Position numbers and translations under genes: made by a program | Notes under the pieces: generated by a model | Told to the model about the DNA's origin: nothing | Database searches by the model: none | What the model saw: the letters and a program-made list of their open reading frames with translations, nothing else | Origin: Bacteroidota bacterium | GTDB taxonomy: Bacteria > Spirochaetota > Spirochaetia > JABMQR01 | DNA: 7,427 nucleotides | Assembly (NCBI GenBank): GCA_013202335.1 | Contig: JABMQR010000086.1 | Coordinates: 1-7,427, forward strand | Direction: 5' to 3' | Part shown: positions 1 through 6,420 of the stretch, piece by piece | Numbering within the stretch: position 1 is the first letter of the stretch | Layout of the letters: the number at the start of each line of letters is the position of its first letter

Positions 1-194
1 AGTGTAGAAGGAACGCGCATGCTGTCCAGATGCTTCTCCTGCAGATCCCTCAAGAGCGTACTTCGGCAAGCAGCCATCATGAGAAGCTTCAATCTTTTGT
101 CCAGCAGACGGTTACAGTTTGCCTCGCTATCAAATCCCTTGTCCAACAGGAGTATGGGATCAGCAAGACCTAGATGCGTAAGGTGAAACCCGCA
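1..194 (-). pseudogene. Transposase-like fragment (DDE type, probable IS remnant), cut by window edge
   Basis: The minus strand has an open frame from 194 down to the window edge. It translates to a peptide containing LADPILLLDKGFDSEANCNR followed by a basic, leucine-rich stretch (LLDKRLKLL) and RSTLLRDLQEKHLDSMR. The LLLDKGFDSE segment resembles the second catalytic Asp block (D-[RK]-G-[FY]-x-S) of IS4-superfamily DDE transposases. An in-frame TAG at 197-195 and no plausible start codon or ribosome-binding site upstream show that the 5' part is missing, so what remains is an internal or 3' fragment. The rest lies outside the window, so I cannot tell a truncated remnant from a frameshifted element. 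Base composition is more GC-rich than the neighbouring sulfatase, consistent with separate origin. The exact IS family is unresolved, and it could be another nuclease-like protein. Confidence 0.5.
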
Positions 195-210
195 CTATTT
201 TAAGATCACA

Positions 211-229
211 GAATATTACGGTAAAATTC
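211..229. repeat. 19-bp near-perfect palindrome between transposase remnant and sulfatase
   Basis: The sequence has the form GAAT-n-TTAC-n-GTAA-n-ATTC: eight of the nine base pairs are complementary around a central base. It lies between the sulfatase stop codon and the transposase fragment. There is no adjacent T-run, and the one-base centre makes it a poor intrinsic terminator. It could be a protein-binding site, part of a mobile-element end, or chance in AT-rich DNA. No convincing rho-independent terminator is visible between 195 and 253. Confidence 0.3.
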
Positions 230-253
230 CATATCCGATTTGATTTTCCCGAT

Positions 254-1654
254 TCATTCACTTCTCCATGCATGAACATCATTAAATAAGCCAGGATTCA
301 TAACATTAACACCAGATTTAACAGGATTCTCAAATTTTATGTAAAATTCTGTAAGCAAGATTTTTAGACTGGTTATTAATTCATGATATGCAGAATTGTC
401 TATGAGATTTGTGAGTTCCCTTGGGTCTGACTGCAAATCGAAAAGCTGATCCTTTTGATTAGAATTTCGTACTATAAGCTTATAACGATCAGATCGAATC
501 ATCCTAACCATTCCATATTCGCAAAACTGATATGATCGCCAATCCACCGATAGGTTTTTATCTCTAAATAGTGATAGAACACTCTTTCCAGTATACTGTC
601 TCTCTCTCTCTCTGCTTAAATTCTGAGATATACCTGCTATTTCGAGAACTGTTCTAAAGGTGTCCGTATGATCAACAAACTCCTTTTTTCGGCTGCCTTG
701 CGGAAGAATTCCCGGCATTCGCATAATAAGTGGAATCCTGATCGATTCTTCCACCATATTCAAAGGAAGAGTTCCGTTACCCTTTCCCCATATTCCATGA
801 TGCCCACAATTCAGACCGTGGTCTGAGGTATACACAATCAGAGTATCATCCGTGACTTCCTTCGCCTGTAAATGGTCAAGTATTCTGCCGACCGATTCAT
901 CAATCTGTGTAACTGCTGCATAGTACTGTGCAAGGGCTTCTTTTGGATTCTCACGGGTAAGATTTGTTGACTCAAGAGCCTGAACACCAAATAAGTAATT
1001 TTCATCGAAAAAATTCTCATCAATATCCTTACCTCTATAAAATGAAACTAATCGTTCTGGATGATTTGTCCAGGGACTATGTGTCGCATAATGGCCAACA
1101 AATAAAAAAAATGGTTTATCGGGAGGGGCATTATCAATAAAGCTAATTGCATGATCTGTTACTACTTGTGTTTTATAACCAGACAAAGTCAGTGGTTCAC
1201 CATTTTTGACATATGTATGAACCTCTCCGTGTTCCATAGGATATTTCGTTCCAAGAGACAAGCATTCATCATACCCCTGATGAATTTTGTTTTCTTGACC
1301 CATGTGCCATTTCCCGGAAAACCCTGTGTAATATCCTGCTTGTTGAAACAATTCTCCCATAGTCAGCTCATCCTGCAGCCATTGCTTTTCATCATCAGCT
1401 CCATTGTCGCTTGCCAGAAAATCATGTATTCCATGCTGTGAAGGAATTTTTCCTGTATGAAAGCAAGCTCTGGCTGGTGAACATACAGGGGTTGGAGTAA
1501 ATGCATTTTCAAAGACAACTCCTTCATCAGCTAAATAATCTATATTGGGACTTACTATATGTTTATTTCCGTAACATTTAAGTGCCCATTGCGCATGATC
1601 ATCTGTAAGAAACACCAATACATTAGGTCTTTTTGTTTTTGTTTTATTCATCAT
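254..1654 (-). CDS. Type I sulfatase (formylglycine-dependent, Cys-type), cytosolic
   Basis: A 466-residue member of the alkaline-phosphatase-fold sulfatase family, hydrolysing sulfate esters with an active-site formylglycine. Visible motifs are the metal-binding pair D18-D19 in VLVFLTDDH; the maturation signature C58-S-P-A-R62, where C58 would be converted to formylglycine; K115 and H117 in GKWHMG; H191 in ATHSPW; D278-H279 in YTSDHG; and K291 in GIWGKGNG. The C-terminal subdomain (about 370-466) contains the usual YKLI and LFDLQSDPRELTNL segments, so the gene looks complete. There is no signal peptide, so the enzyme should act in the cytoplasm. Two adjacent ATG codons start the gene; the first has AAAGGA 6 nt upstream, overlapping the permease stop codon, so it belongs to the transport operon. 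The maturase (anSME or FGE) is not in the window. Substrate unknown; some family members are phosphonate or phosphodiester hydrolases. Family call is strong, specificity is not. Confidence 0.93.
   Translation of the reverse strand: MMNKTKTKRPNVLVFLTDDHAQWALKCYGNKHIVSPNIDYLADEGVVFENAFTPTPVCSPARACFHTGKIPSQHGIHDFLASDNGADDEKQWLQDELTMGELFQQAGYYTGFSGKWHMGQENKIHQGYDECLSLGTKYPMEHGEVHTYVKNGEPLTLSGYKTQVVTDHAISFIDNAPPDKPFFLFVGHYATHSPWTNHPERLVSFYRGKDIDENFFDENYLFGVQALESTNLTRENPKEALAQYYAAVTQIDESVGRILDHLQAKEVTDDTLIVYTSDHGLNCGHHGIWGKGNGTLPLNMVEESIRIPLIMRMPGILPQGSRKKEFVDHTDTFRTVLEIAGISQNLSRERERQYTGKSVLSLFRDKNLSVDWRSYQFCEYGMVRMIRSDRYKLIVRNSNQKDQLFDLQSDPRELTNLIDNSAYHELITSLKILLTEFYIKFENPVKSGVNVMNPGLFNDVHAWRSE
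599..613. repeat. TC/GA dinucleotide tract inside the sulfatase gene
   Basis: Fifteen bases of uninterrupted TC repeat (AG on the coding strand) encode the alternating R-E-R-E-R at residues 348-352, in the linker between the catalytic domain and the C-terminal subdomain. Slippage by one unit would shift the frame and remove about 114 C-terminal residues. Confidence 0.7.
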
Positions 1655-1664
1655 GTTGTTTCCT

Positions 1665-2606
1665 TTAAATGTATTGCTTCAATTTCATATGACGACTAAT
1701 TTTACCTATTTGAGATACATTTCTCCGAATAGCAACAATAACAAGAATTACTAATGTTGCAGCAAAGGGTATCATCTGAATTAGATAAGAAGGAAAATCA
1801 AATCTTTGGAGAAGAATTGTTACGCCATCAGCAAAACTAAAAATCAATGCACCTACAAGTGTTCCTAAAGGTGTGCTATTCCCAAATATAGAAGCTGCCA
1901 TAGCAATAAAACCTCTACCGTTAGTCATGTTTTCAGTAAACATCGTAAGCTGTCCAAGGGAAAGATGTGCACCACCAACACCGCAAAACACACCACCCAG
2001 GATTACTGTTATATACCTTAAACGTGTCATATCTATTCCTGCTGTTATGGCACACATTGGATGTCGTCCTCCAGCTCTTATTGCCAGTCCAAAACGTGTC
2101 TGATAATAAATTTTATGAATTATAATCACAGAAATAATCGCTGCATAGACAAGAAGAGATTGGCCGCTCAGGGTTCTTAACAATGGTATAGATGAAATCC
2201 CAGGGATAGTGATTATCGGCAATCCGATAATGTCCGGAGATGAAAATGCTCCTCTGACACCAAAAAGCAATTTAAGCAAATACGTAGTAAACCCAAGAGC
2301 GATAATATTAATCGCTACTCCAACTACAATATTGTTTGCTTTAAATTTAAAATTAAATAGTGCAAAAAAATATGCAACTACCCCACTCACAGCTCCTGCC
2401 GCAAGCAATCCAAGCAAACTGCTTGAGGTATAATAACTTACAATTACCGCAGTAAATGCACCAAAAAGCAGCATCCCTTCGAGAGCAATATTCAACAGGC
2501 CAACCCGGAAGGAGAGCATTCCAGCCAATCCCGCAAAAATCAGAGGAGGTGAAACCCGAAACATAGCAGTAAGTAAGATCTCAGCATACTGTAGAACCTG
2601 GGTCAT
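1665..2606 (-). CDS. ABC transporter permease 2, BPD_transp_2 family (NupQ/PnrE-like)
   Basis: A 313-residue integral membrane protein with about eight to nine hydrophobic segments. It carries the family block NIALEGM at 39-45 inside GLLNIALEGMLLFGAF, the cytoplasmic coupling loop GLAIRAGGRHPMCAITAGID at 173-192 that contacts the ATPase, and TNGRGFIAMAASIFGNSTPLG at 228-248. These are hallmarks of the smaller permease in nucleoside-type ABC importers (NupQ in Bacillus, PnrE in Treponema pallidum). It should pair with the 360-residue permease to form the translocation pore in the inner membrane. Its ATG overlaps the upstream permease's TGA by 4 bp, with AAGGAGGAA just upstream, so the two are translationally coupled. 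Length is normal. The coupling loop reads GGRHP where relatives usually have GEnP, a mild deviation. Substrate cannot be read from the permease. Confidence 0.93.
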   Translation of the reverse strand: MTQVLQYAEILLTAMFRVSPPLIFAGLAGMLSFRVGLLNIALEGMLLFGAFTAVIVSYYTSSSLLGLLAAGAVSGVVAYFFALFNFKFKANNIVVGVAINIIALGFTTYLLKLLFGVRGAFSSPDIIGLPIITIPGISSIPLLRTLSGQSLLVYAAIISVIIIHKIYYQTRFGLAIRAGGRHPMCAITAGIDMTRLRYITVILGGVFCGVGGAHLSLGQLTMFTENMTNGRGFIAMAASIFGNSTPLGTLVGALIFSFADGVTILLQRFDFPSYLIQMIPFAATLVILVIVAIRRNVSQIGKISRHMKLKQYI

Positions 2607-3685
2607 GACAGTTCCTCCTTTTTTCTTTTTTTATAAAATTGTAAAAGAGGTTTCAATAATTTATAAATCTTATTTCTGGATTCCAGAGATAGGAGCTGCT
2701 CAGCAGCCAAAAGTAAAATAATAATTCCCTGTAAAGAATTAATAAGATCCCTGGAAACATTAGTAAGTGCTTCCATCCGTACAGCACCTGAAGTAAGTCC
2801 ACCAAAAAATATGGCTCCGACAAGAACCCCGAAAGGATTCAATCTTCCAAGAAGAGCAACTGTGATCCCTGTAAAGGCATAACCTGGTGAAAATTCACTT
2901 ATAAACCTCAGATTTACACCAAGAGTCTGTTCAGCTCCTGCTACTCCTGCCAGCATTCCACTAATAATAATTACTGATACCACTTTTTTTCCAGGATCAA
3001 TACCGAGGTAAGTAGTAAATTTGGGATTGCTTCCAAAACCGCGTAATTCGTATCCGAATGATGTTTTATAGATTAGTGCATATAGTACAATTACCACTAT
3101 AATCCCAATTACAAAACCCATATTAAGCGTCGAAAACTTACTAAATCTTAGAAGTTGGGCTGTCTCACTTACTTTAAAGGTTGCTCCAATATCCAGCTCC
3201 CCCTTAAACGGGTAGGTCGCTAGATATGAGGTTAGTAGTATAGCTATATTATTCAGCATGATTGTTGATATTACGATGTTTATCTTCAGCTTTGAATTTA
3301 GAAAACCAGGTATACTTCCCCATAATCCACCTGCACCTATTGCAGCAAGCAGAGCCAGTGGCTGTACGACAAACCCTGGTAACCAACCAAGATAGATTCC
3401 AATAAGAGAAGCGGCAAACGCTCCCATAAACATTTGCCCTTCAGCACCTATATTAAAAACTCCACCTCTAAAGGCAAATGCTGCAGCCAGTCCGGTAAAA
3501 AGAAGGGGGGTGGCTCGAGCAAGAGAATTGAACAAGTTTCCCCACGTACCAAAGGCTCCAATAAATAAAGCCCGATAGGCTTCTACCGGAGATGTCCCTG
3601 TAGGCAGTATTAAAAAAATCCCAAGAAACAGCGCTACTGATACAGTAAGTACCGGCTTTCCCATATAGGTTAAAATTTTTTTCAT
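2603..3685 (-). CDS. ABC transporter permease 1, BPD_transp_2 family (NupP/PnrD-like)
   Basis: A 360-residue integral membrane protein with roughly nine to ten hydrophobic segments, starting with one at about 13-28. Family blocks are FNIGAEGQMFMGAF at 77-90, the coupling loop YELRGFGSNPKFTTYLGID at 212-230 and GRLNPFGVLVGAIFFGGL at 280-297. The lysine-rich C-terminus (YKKRKKEE) is expected to face the cytoplasm. It is the larger permease of a nucleoside-type importer and should form a heterodimer with the next gene product, docked on the double-domain ATPase. It starts with an ATG that overlaps the ATPase stop (ATGA, 3682-3685), with GGAGGGG 5-6 nt upstream. Length and motifs are normal, with no sign of damage. 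It could transport another small ligand, since this family also handles sugars. Confidence 0.94.
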   Translation of the reverse strand: MKKILTYMGKPVLTVSVALFLGIFLILPTGTSPVEAYRALFIGAFGTWGNLFNSLARATPLLFTGLAAAFAFRGGVFNIGAEGQMFMGAFAASLIGIYLGWLPGFVVQPLALLAAIGAGGLWGSIPGFLNSKLKINIVISTIMLNNIAILLTSYLATYPFKGELDIGATFKVSETAQLLRFSKFSTLNMGFVIGIIVVIVLYALIYKTSFGYELRGFGSNPKFTTYLGIDPGKKVVSVIIISGMLAGVAGAEQTLGVNLRFISEFSPGYAFTGITVALLGRLNPFGVLVGAIFFGGLTSGAVRMEALTNVSRDLINSLQGIIILLLAAEQLLSLESRNKIYKLLKPLLQFYKKRKKEELS

Positions 3686-5205
3686 TTCTGCCCCTCCGGC
3701 GAAACACCTGCCATAAATAAACCAATGGTCTCACGTTTTGTTGTTTTTGGATCCACAACTGCTACACAAGTGCCTTCATACATAACTGCAATTTTGTCAC
3801 TTAAGGCAAAAACCTCATCTAGATCTGAGGATATAAGCAAGATTGCTGATCCCTTATTTCTTAAGCTCATGAGATGATTATGAATTAAACTAATTGCCCC
3901 AATATCTATACCACGAGTCGGTTCTGCAGCAATGATAAATTCCTGATCCAACATTGTTTCTCTGGCAACTGCAATTTTCTGTTGGTTACCGCCGGAAAGA
4001 TGTTCAACAGCAGTTTTTGAAGATGGCGTCTTTATTGAAAATTGTTTGATATATTCATTTGCTCTTTTTGAAAACTCTGCTCTATTCAACCAGAGCATAA
4101 AACCTCTGGCACAGGGTTTTTGATCATGATATCCAGCGACACTATTCATCTCCACATCCCAGGGAAGACAAAGTGATTCCTCTTTCCTGTCCTCTGAAAT
4201 ATAGCTAATACCAAGATTCCTTCTCGCCTTTCTTCCCACTCGAGTAATGTTTCTTCCCTTAAATTCAATTTCTCCAGTATCGATACATCTGAGTCCCGCC
4301 AAAACTTCAGAAAACTCTTTCTGCCCGTTCCCTGAAACTCCTGCAATACCGAGAATTTCTCCGTATGATACTGTTAAGCTTATATCTTTCAATTGGGTTT
4401 CACCATTATTAGCCAGGGTACTTACGTGTTGAATTTTCAGCATCGGGTTATGAAGCACATTCTTTCTGGAGATCAAATTACCAAGTTTTTCCCCTACCAT
4501 GTGATAAGCAAGTTGATTAATCTCAGTATTTTCTTTTAGGGTTTGGTGAACCACCTTAGCCTGTCGCATAACAACTATTTCATCAGCAACCTGCATAACC
4601 TCTTTAAGTTTATGAGTAATAAAAATAACAGTTTTCCCATTTTCAGTTAGTAAACGAATATTTGTAAAAAACTCAGCAGTCTCCTGAGGCGTCAAAACAG
4701 CAGTCGGCTCATCAAGGATGATGATACCCGCACCTTTGTACAGAATTTTCATTATCTCAATTTTCTGTTGCTGTCCCATGGGGAGCAAGCCAACTTTTCC
4801 CAGCAAAGGTAATGAAAAACCATATTCATGCATTAAAACAGTTAATACATCGAATGCAGCTTTCCAGTCAATTTTATGCTTTCTAATTGGTTCACTACCA
4901 AGAATAATATTTTCAAGAATAGTTAGGTCTGGTGAGAGCATAAAATGCTGGTGAACCATCCCGATTTTATGGCTTATAGCATCAGCACTAGAGGAAAACT
5001 GTACTGGTACACCTCCAATCTTTATTTCCCCGGAGTTTGGAGAAAATAATCCATATAAAATATTCATTAATGTGGATTTTCCAGCACCATTCTCACCGAC
5101 AAGACAAAAAACTGAACCTTTCCTTACCTGAATTGTTACATTATCATTTGCAGTTACACCCGGAAATTTTTTTGTAATATTCAGCATTTCAACAGCATAA
5201 TCCAT
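3682..5205 (-). CDS. ABC transporter ATP-binding protein, two fused nucleotide-binding domains (NupO/PnrC-like)
   Basis: About 507 residues carrying two ABC ATPase domains that power the importer at the inner membrane (numbering counts from the in-frame TTG one codon upstream). Domain 1 has Walker A GENGAGKST at 38-46, Q-loop Q87 in HQHF, signature PMGQQQ at 143-148, Walker B IIILDEP at 162-168 and switch H199. Domain 2 has a degenerate Walker A, GVSGNGQKE at 290-298, lacking the GKS/T step; signature LSGGNQQ at 404-410; IIAAEPTRGID at 425-435; and serines where the switch His would be. This asymmetry is typical of RbsA/NupO-type proteins, where only one site is fully competent. The ATG at 5205-5203 is preferred over the TTG one codon upstream because GAGGAG lies 6 nt from it but only 3 nt from the TTG. 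It overlaps the next permease by 4 bp and follows the binding-protein gene after 108 nt. Confidence 0.95.
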   Translation of the reverse strand: MDYAVEMLNITKKFPGVTANDNVTIQVRKGSVFCLVGENGAGKSTLMNILYGLFSPNSGEIKIGGVPVQFSSSADAISHKIGMVHQHFMLSPDLTILENIILGSEPIRKHKIDWKAAFDVLTVLMHEYGFSLPLLGKVGLLPMGQQQKIEIMKILYKGAGIIILDEPTAVLTPQETAEFFTNIRLLTENGKTVIFITHKLKEVMQVADEIVVMRQAKVVHQTLKENTEINQLAYHMVGEKLGNLISRKNVLHNPMLKIQHVSTLANNGETQLKDISLTVSYGEILGIAGVSGNGQKEFSEVLAGLRCIDTGEIEFKGRNITRVGRKARRNLGISYISEDRKEESLCLPWDVEMNSVAGYHDQKPCARGFMLWLNRAEFSKRANEYIKQFSIKTPSSKTAVEHLSGGNQQKIAVARETMLDQEFIIAAEPTRGIDIGAISLIHNHLMSLRNKGSAILLISSDLDEVFALSDKIAVMYEGTCVAVVDPKTTKRETIGLFMAGVSPEGQK

Positions 5206-5211
5206 CAACTA

Positions 5212-5217
5212 CTCCTC
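5212..5217 (-). promoter_or_regulatory. Ribosome-binding site deciding the ATPase start
   Basis: GAGGAG on the minus strand is followed by TAGTTG and then ATG. The 6-nt spacing to ATG (5205-5203) is near ideal, while the in-frame TTG at 5208-5206 is only 3 nt away, so ATG is the likelier start. Confidence 0.7.
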
Positions 5218-5237
5218 AACTGCAAACACCTAATCAG

Positions 5238-5264
5238 AAAAAGGCACTGCAGGTTGGTGCAGCG
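5238..5264 (-). terminator. Terminator-like small hairpin (possible attenuator) between binding protein and ATPase genes
   Basis: On the minus strand CGCTGCA (5264-5258) can pair with TGCAGTG (5251-5245) around the loop CCAACC. This gives 7 bp including one G-U pair, and CC then TTTTT (5242-5238) follow. The layout suits a weak intrinsic terminator. It shares bases with the larger hairpin at 5252-5290, so the two cannot form together. Partial termination here would give more binding-protein mRNA than transporter mRNA, as is common for ABC importers. Confidence 0.4.
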
Positions 5265-5290
5265 TATTCCCAAACCACTCTGCACCAACC
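5252..5290 (-). repeat. 11-bp perfect inverted repeat (intercistronic stem-loop)
   Basis: GGTTGGTGCAG at 5252-5262 is perfectly complementary to CTGCACCAACC at 5280-5290, with a 17-nt loop. It begins 23 nt downstream of the binding-protein stop codon. Such stems after a binding-protein gene often protect the upstream mRNA from 3' exonucleases and lower downstream expression (the malE-malF case is the known model). The structure is directly visible; the function is inferred. Confidence 0.75.
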
Positions 5291-5313
5291 ATTTATACAC
5301 TTAACAGTAACTA

Positions 5314-6318
5314 TTAATTGTTAAAAACATCCGTAACAACAATTTCCCCGCTGATAATCTTCTTTTTGATGCTATCCAGCTTCAGAAGAACACTTTCAGG
5401 AATTAAATCCTTGGTAAATTTCATTTCGCTTAGGCCTACACCAGATTCTTTGAGGCCGTACACATGAATACCTGCTGTTAGCGTTCCGTCAGTAATTGCT
5501 TTAATAAACTCAAACATCGCAACATCAACTCTTTTTACCATGCTTGTCAGAACACTACCGGGTGCAATATAATCCTGATCCTGATCAACCCCAATGGCAT
5601 ATTTCCCTACCTCACTGGCAGCGTTCAAGACTCCCTCCCCGGTTTTTCCAGCAGCATGAAACACTATATCCGCATTTTGTGAAAACATACTCAATGCTGA
5701 CTCTTTCCCTTTTCCAGGATCGCCAAAGGACCCAACGAATGAGGAAATCACTTGAATGCCTGGATTTATATACTCAGCTCCTTCCTTATATCCCTGTTCA
5801 AATCTTCTGATTGATGGAGCATCTACTCCGCCAACAAATCCAATAATCGCTGTTTTAGACATTGAAGCCGCAAGTGCTCCTGCAAGAAAAGATCCTTCAT
5901 GATCCTTAAACTGTGCTGTAGAGATGTTATCATGATCGATAGCCACATTTACTGTTGCAAAACGAGTATCAGGATATTTCTCCGATACTATTGTCATCGC
6001 ATCTTTCATATCAAACCCAATTCCAACAACCAAATCATAACCAAGATCAGCCATGGTTGAAAGAGAAGTTTCATAATCAACAACCGAGGATGGCTCCATT
6101 ACCTTAATAGCTACACCAAGTTCAGACTGAGCCCTTTGAAAACCAATCCAAGCAGCATCATTGAATGATCGATCTCCTAACCCACCAGTTGAGGTTACAA
6201 GAGCTACTCGAATCTGTTGCTGTGCAGTGTTCTCCTCATCTGACCCTCCCCCGAATACGGGAAATACAACAGCGAAAATGAGTAAGACTACCAGCCAAAT
6301 TTTAACATTTTTAGTCAT
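5314..6318 (-). CDS. BMP family substrate-binding protein of an ABC importer (PnrA/NupN-like)
   Basis: A 334-residue secreted protein of the BMP/PnrA family, which captures the ligand outside the inner membrane and delivers it to the permeases. Residues 1-25 form a signal peptide: basic MTKNVK, a hydrophobic core, then FPVFGGGSDEEN. There is no lipobox cysteine, so cleavage by signal peptidase I after about residue 23 is likelier than lipidation. The mature part has the family blocks GGLGDRSFNDAAWIGF at 45-60, VVGIGFDMKDAM at 97-108, GFVGGVDAPSIRRFEQGY at 160-177, VGSFGDPGKGKE at 195-206, HAAGKTGEGV at 221-230 and AIGVDQDQD at 241-249. Characterised relatives bind purine nucleosides, with Phe residues stacking on the base; F52 and F198 are candidates for that role. 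ATG with AGGAGG 7 nt upstream supports the start. A nucleoside-like ligand is inferred by family; the co-encoded sulfatase leaves open a sulfated ligand. Confidence 0.92.
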   Translation of the reverse strand: MTKNVKIWLVVLLIFAVVFPVFGGGSDEENTAQQQIRVALVTSTGGLGDRSFNDAAWIGFQRAQSELGVAIKVMEPSSVVDYETSLSTMADLGYDLVVGIGFDMKDAMTIVSEKYPDTRFATVNVAIDHDNISTAQFKDHEGSFLAGALAASMSKTAIIGFVGGVDAPSIRRFEQGYKEGAEYINPGIQVISSFVGSFGDPGKGKESALSMFSQNADIVFHAAGKTGEGVLNAASEVGKYAIGVDQDQDYIAPGSVLTSMVKRVDVAMFEFIKAITDGTLTAGIHVYGLKESGVGLSEMKFTKDLIPESVLLKLDSIKKKIISGEIVVTDVFNN

Positions 6319-6346
6319 AGTTAGACCTCCTAAAGTCTATTTATTG

Positions 6347-6360
6347 ATAATACTAATCTA
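6347..6360 (-). promoter_or_regulatory. Candidate -10 region for the transport operon
   Basis: Two overlapping options sit on the minus strand: TAGATT (6360-6355, 4 of 6 matches to TATAAT) and TATTAT (6352-6347, 5 of 6). Neither has a good -35 at 17 bp. For TAGATT the start point would be near 6348, putting the upstream palindrome at about -41.5. This suggests an activator-dependent promoter. Weak evidence. Confidence 0.35.
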
Positions 6361-6381
6361 GCACTACTTTTCCGCCCATAA

Positions 6382-6397
6382 GATGTCAAGTGTCATC
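6382..6397. promoter_or_regulatory. Candidate operator: 16-bp palindrome upstream of the binding-protein gene
   Basis: On the minus strand it reads GATGACA-CT-TGACATC, with half-sites GATG(A/T)CA facing each other across two bases; only the fifth position and the centre break the symmetry. The 16-bp length equals that of a Crp-type site, and a Crp/Fnr-fold regulator is encoded immediately upstream. CATAAG is also repeated at 6377-6382 and 6397-6402, exactly 20 bp apart. Binding by the neighbouring regulator is inference. Confidence 0.5.
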
Positions 6398-6420
6398 ATA
6401 AGTAGAAAATTTTTTTACCC

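Noticed and set aside
1151..1441. Plus-strand 96-codon open frame within the sulfatase gene
   Set aside because: It lies opposite strongly motif-supported sulfatase coding sequence, has no recognisable domain and is explained as an antisense shadow.
3468..3758. Minus-strand 96-codon open frame spanning the ATPase/permease junction
   Set aside because: It is in another frame of two well-supported genes and its translation shows no family features.
5206..5208. TTG start codon for the ATPase
   Set aside because: Only 3 nt from GAGGAG; the next codon is ATG at 6 nt, the better spacing.
5544..5810. Plus-strand 88-codon open frame opposite the binding-protein gene
   Set aside because: Antisense to conserved BMP-family blocks, and its translation shows no family features.
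6361..6389. TTGACA (6389-6384) with TAGTGC at 17 bp as a strong constitutive promoter
   Set aside because: The -35 is perfect but TAGTGC matches only 2 of 6 consensus bases, and TTGACA is part of the palindrome. It is better explained as operator sequence.
6402..6418. A/T-run near-palindrome after the regulator stop codon as a terminator
   Set aside because: It contains almost no G-C pairs and no real loop, so it would not form a stable hairpin. Read-through into the operon remains possible.
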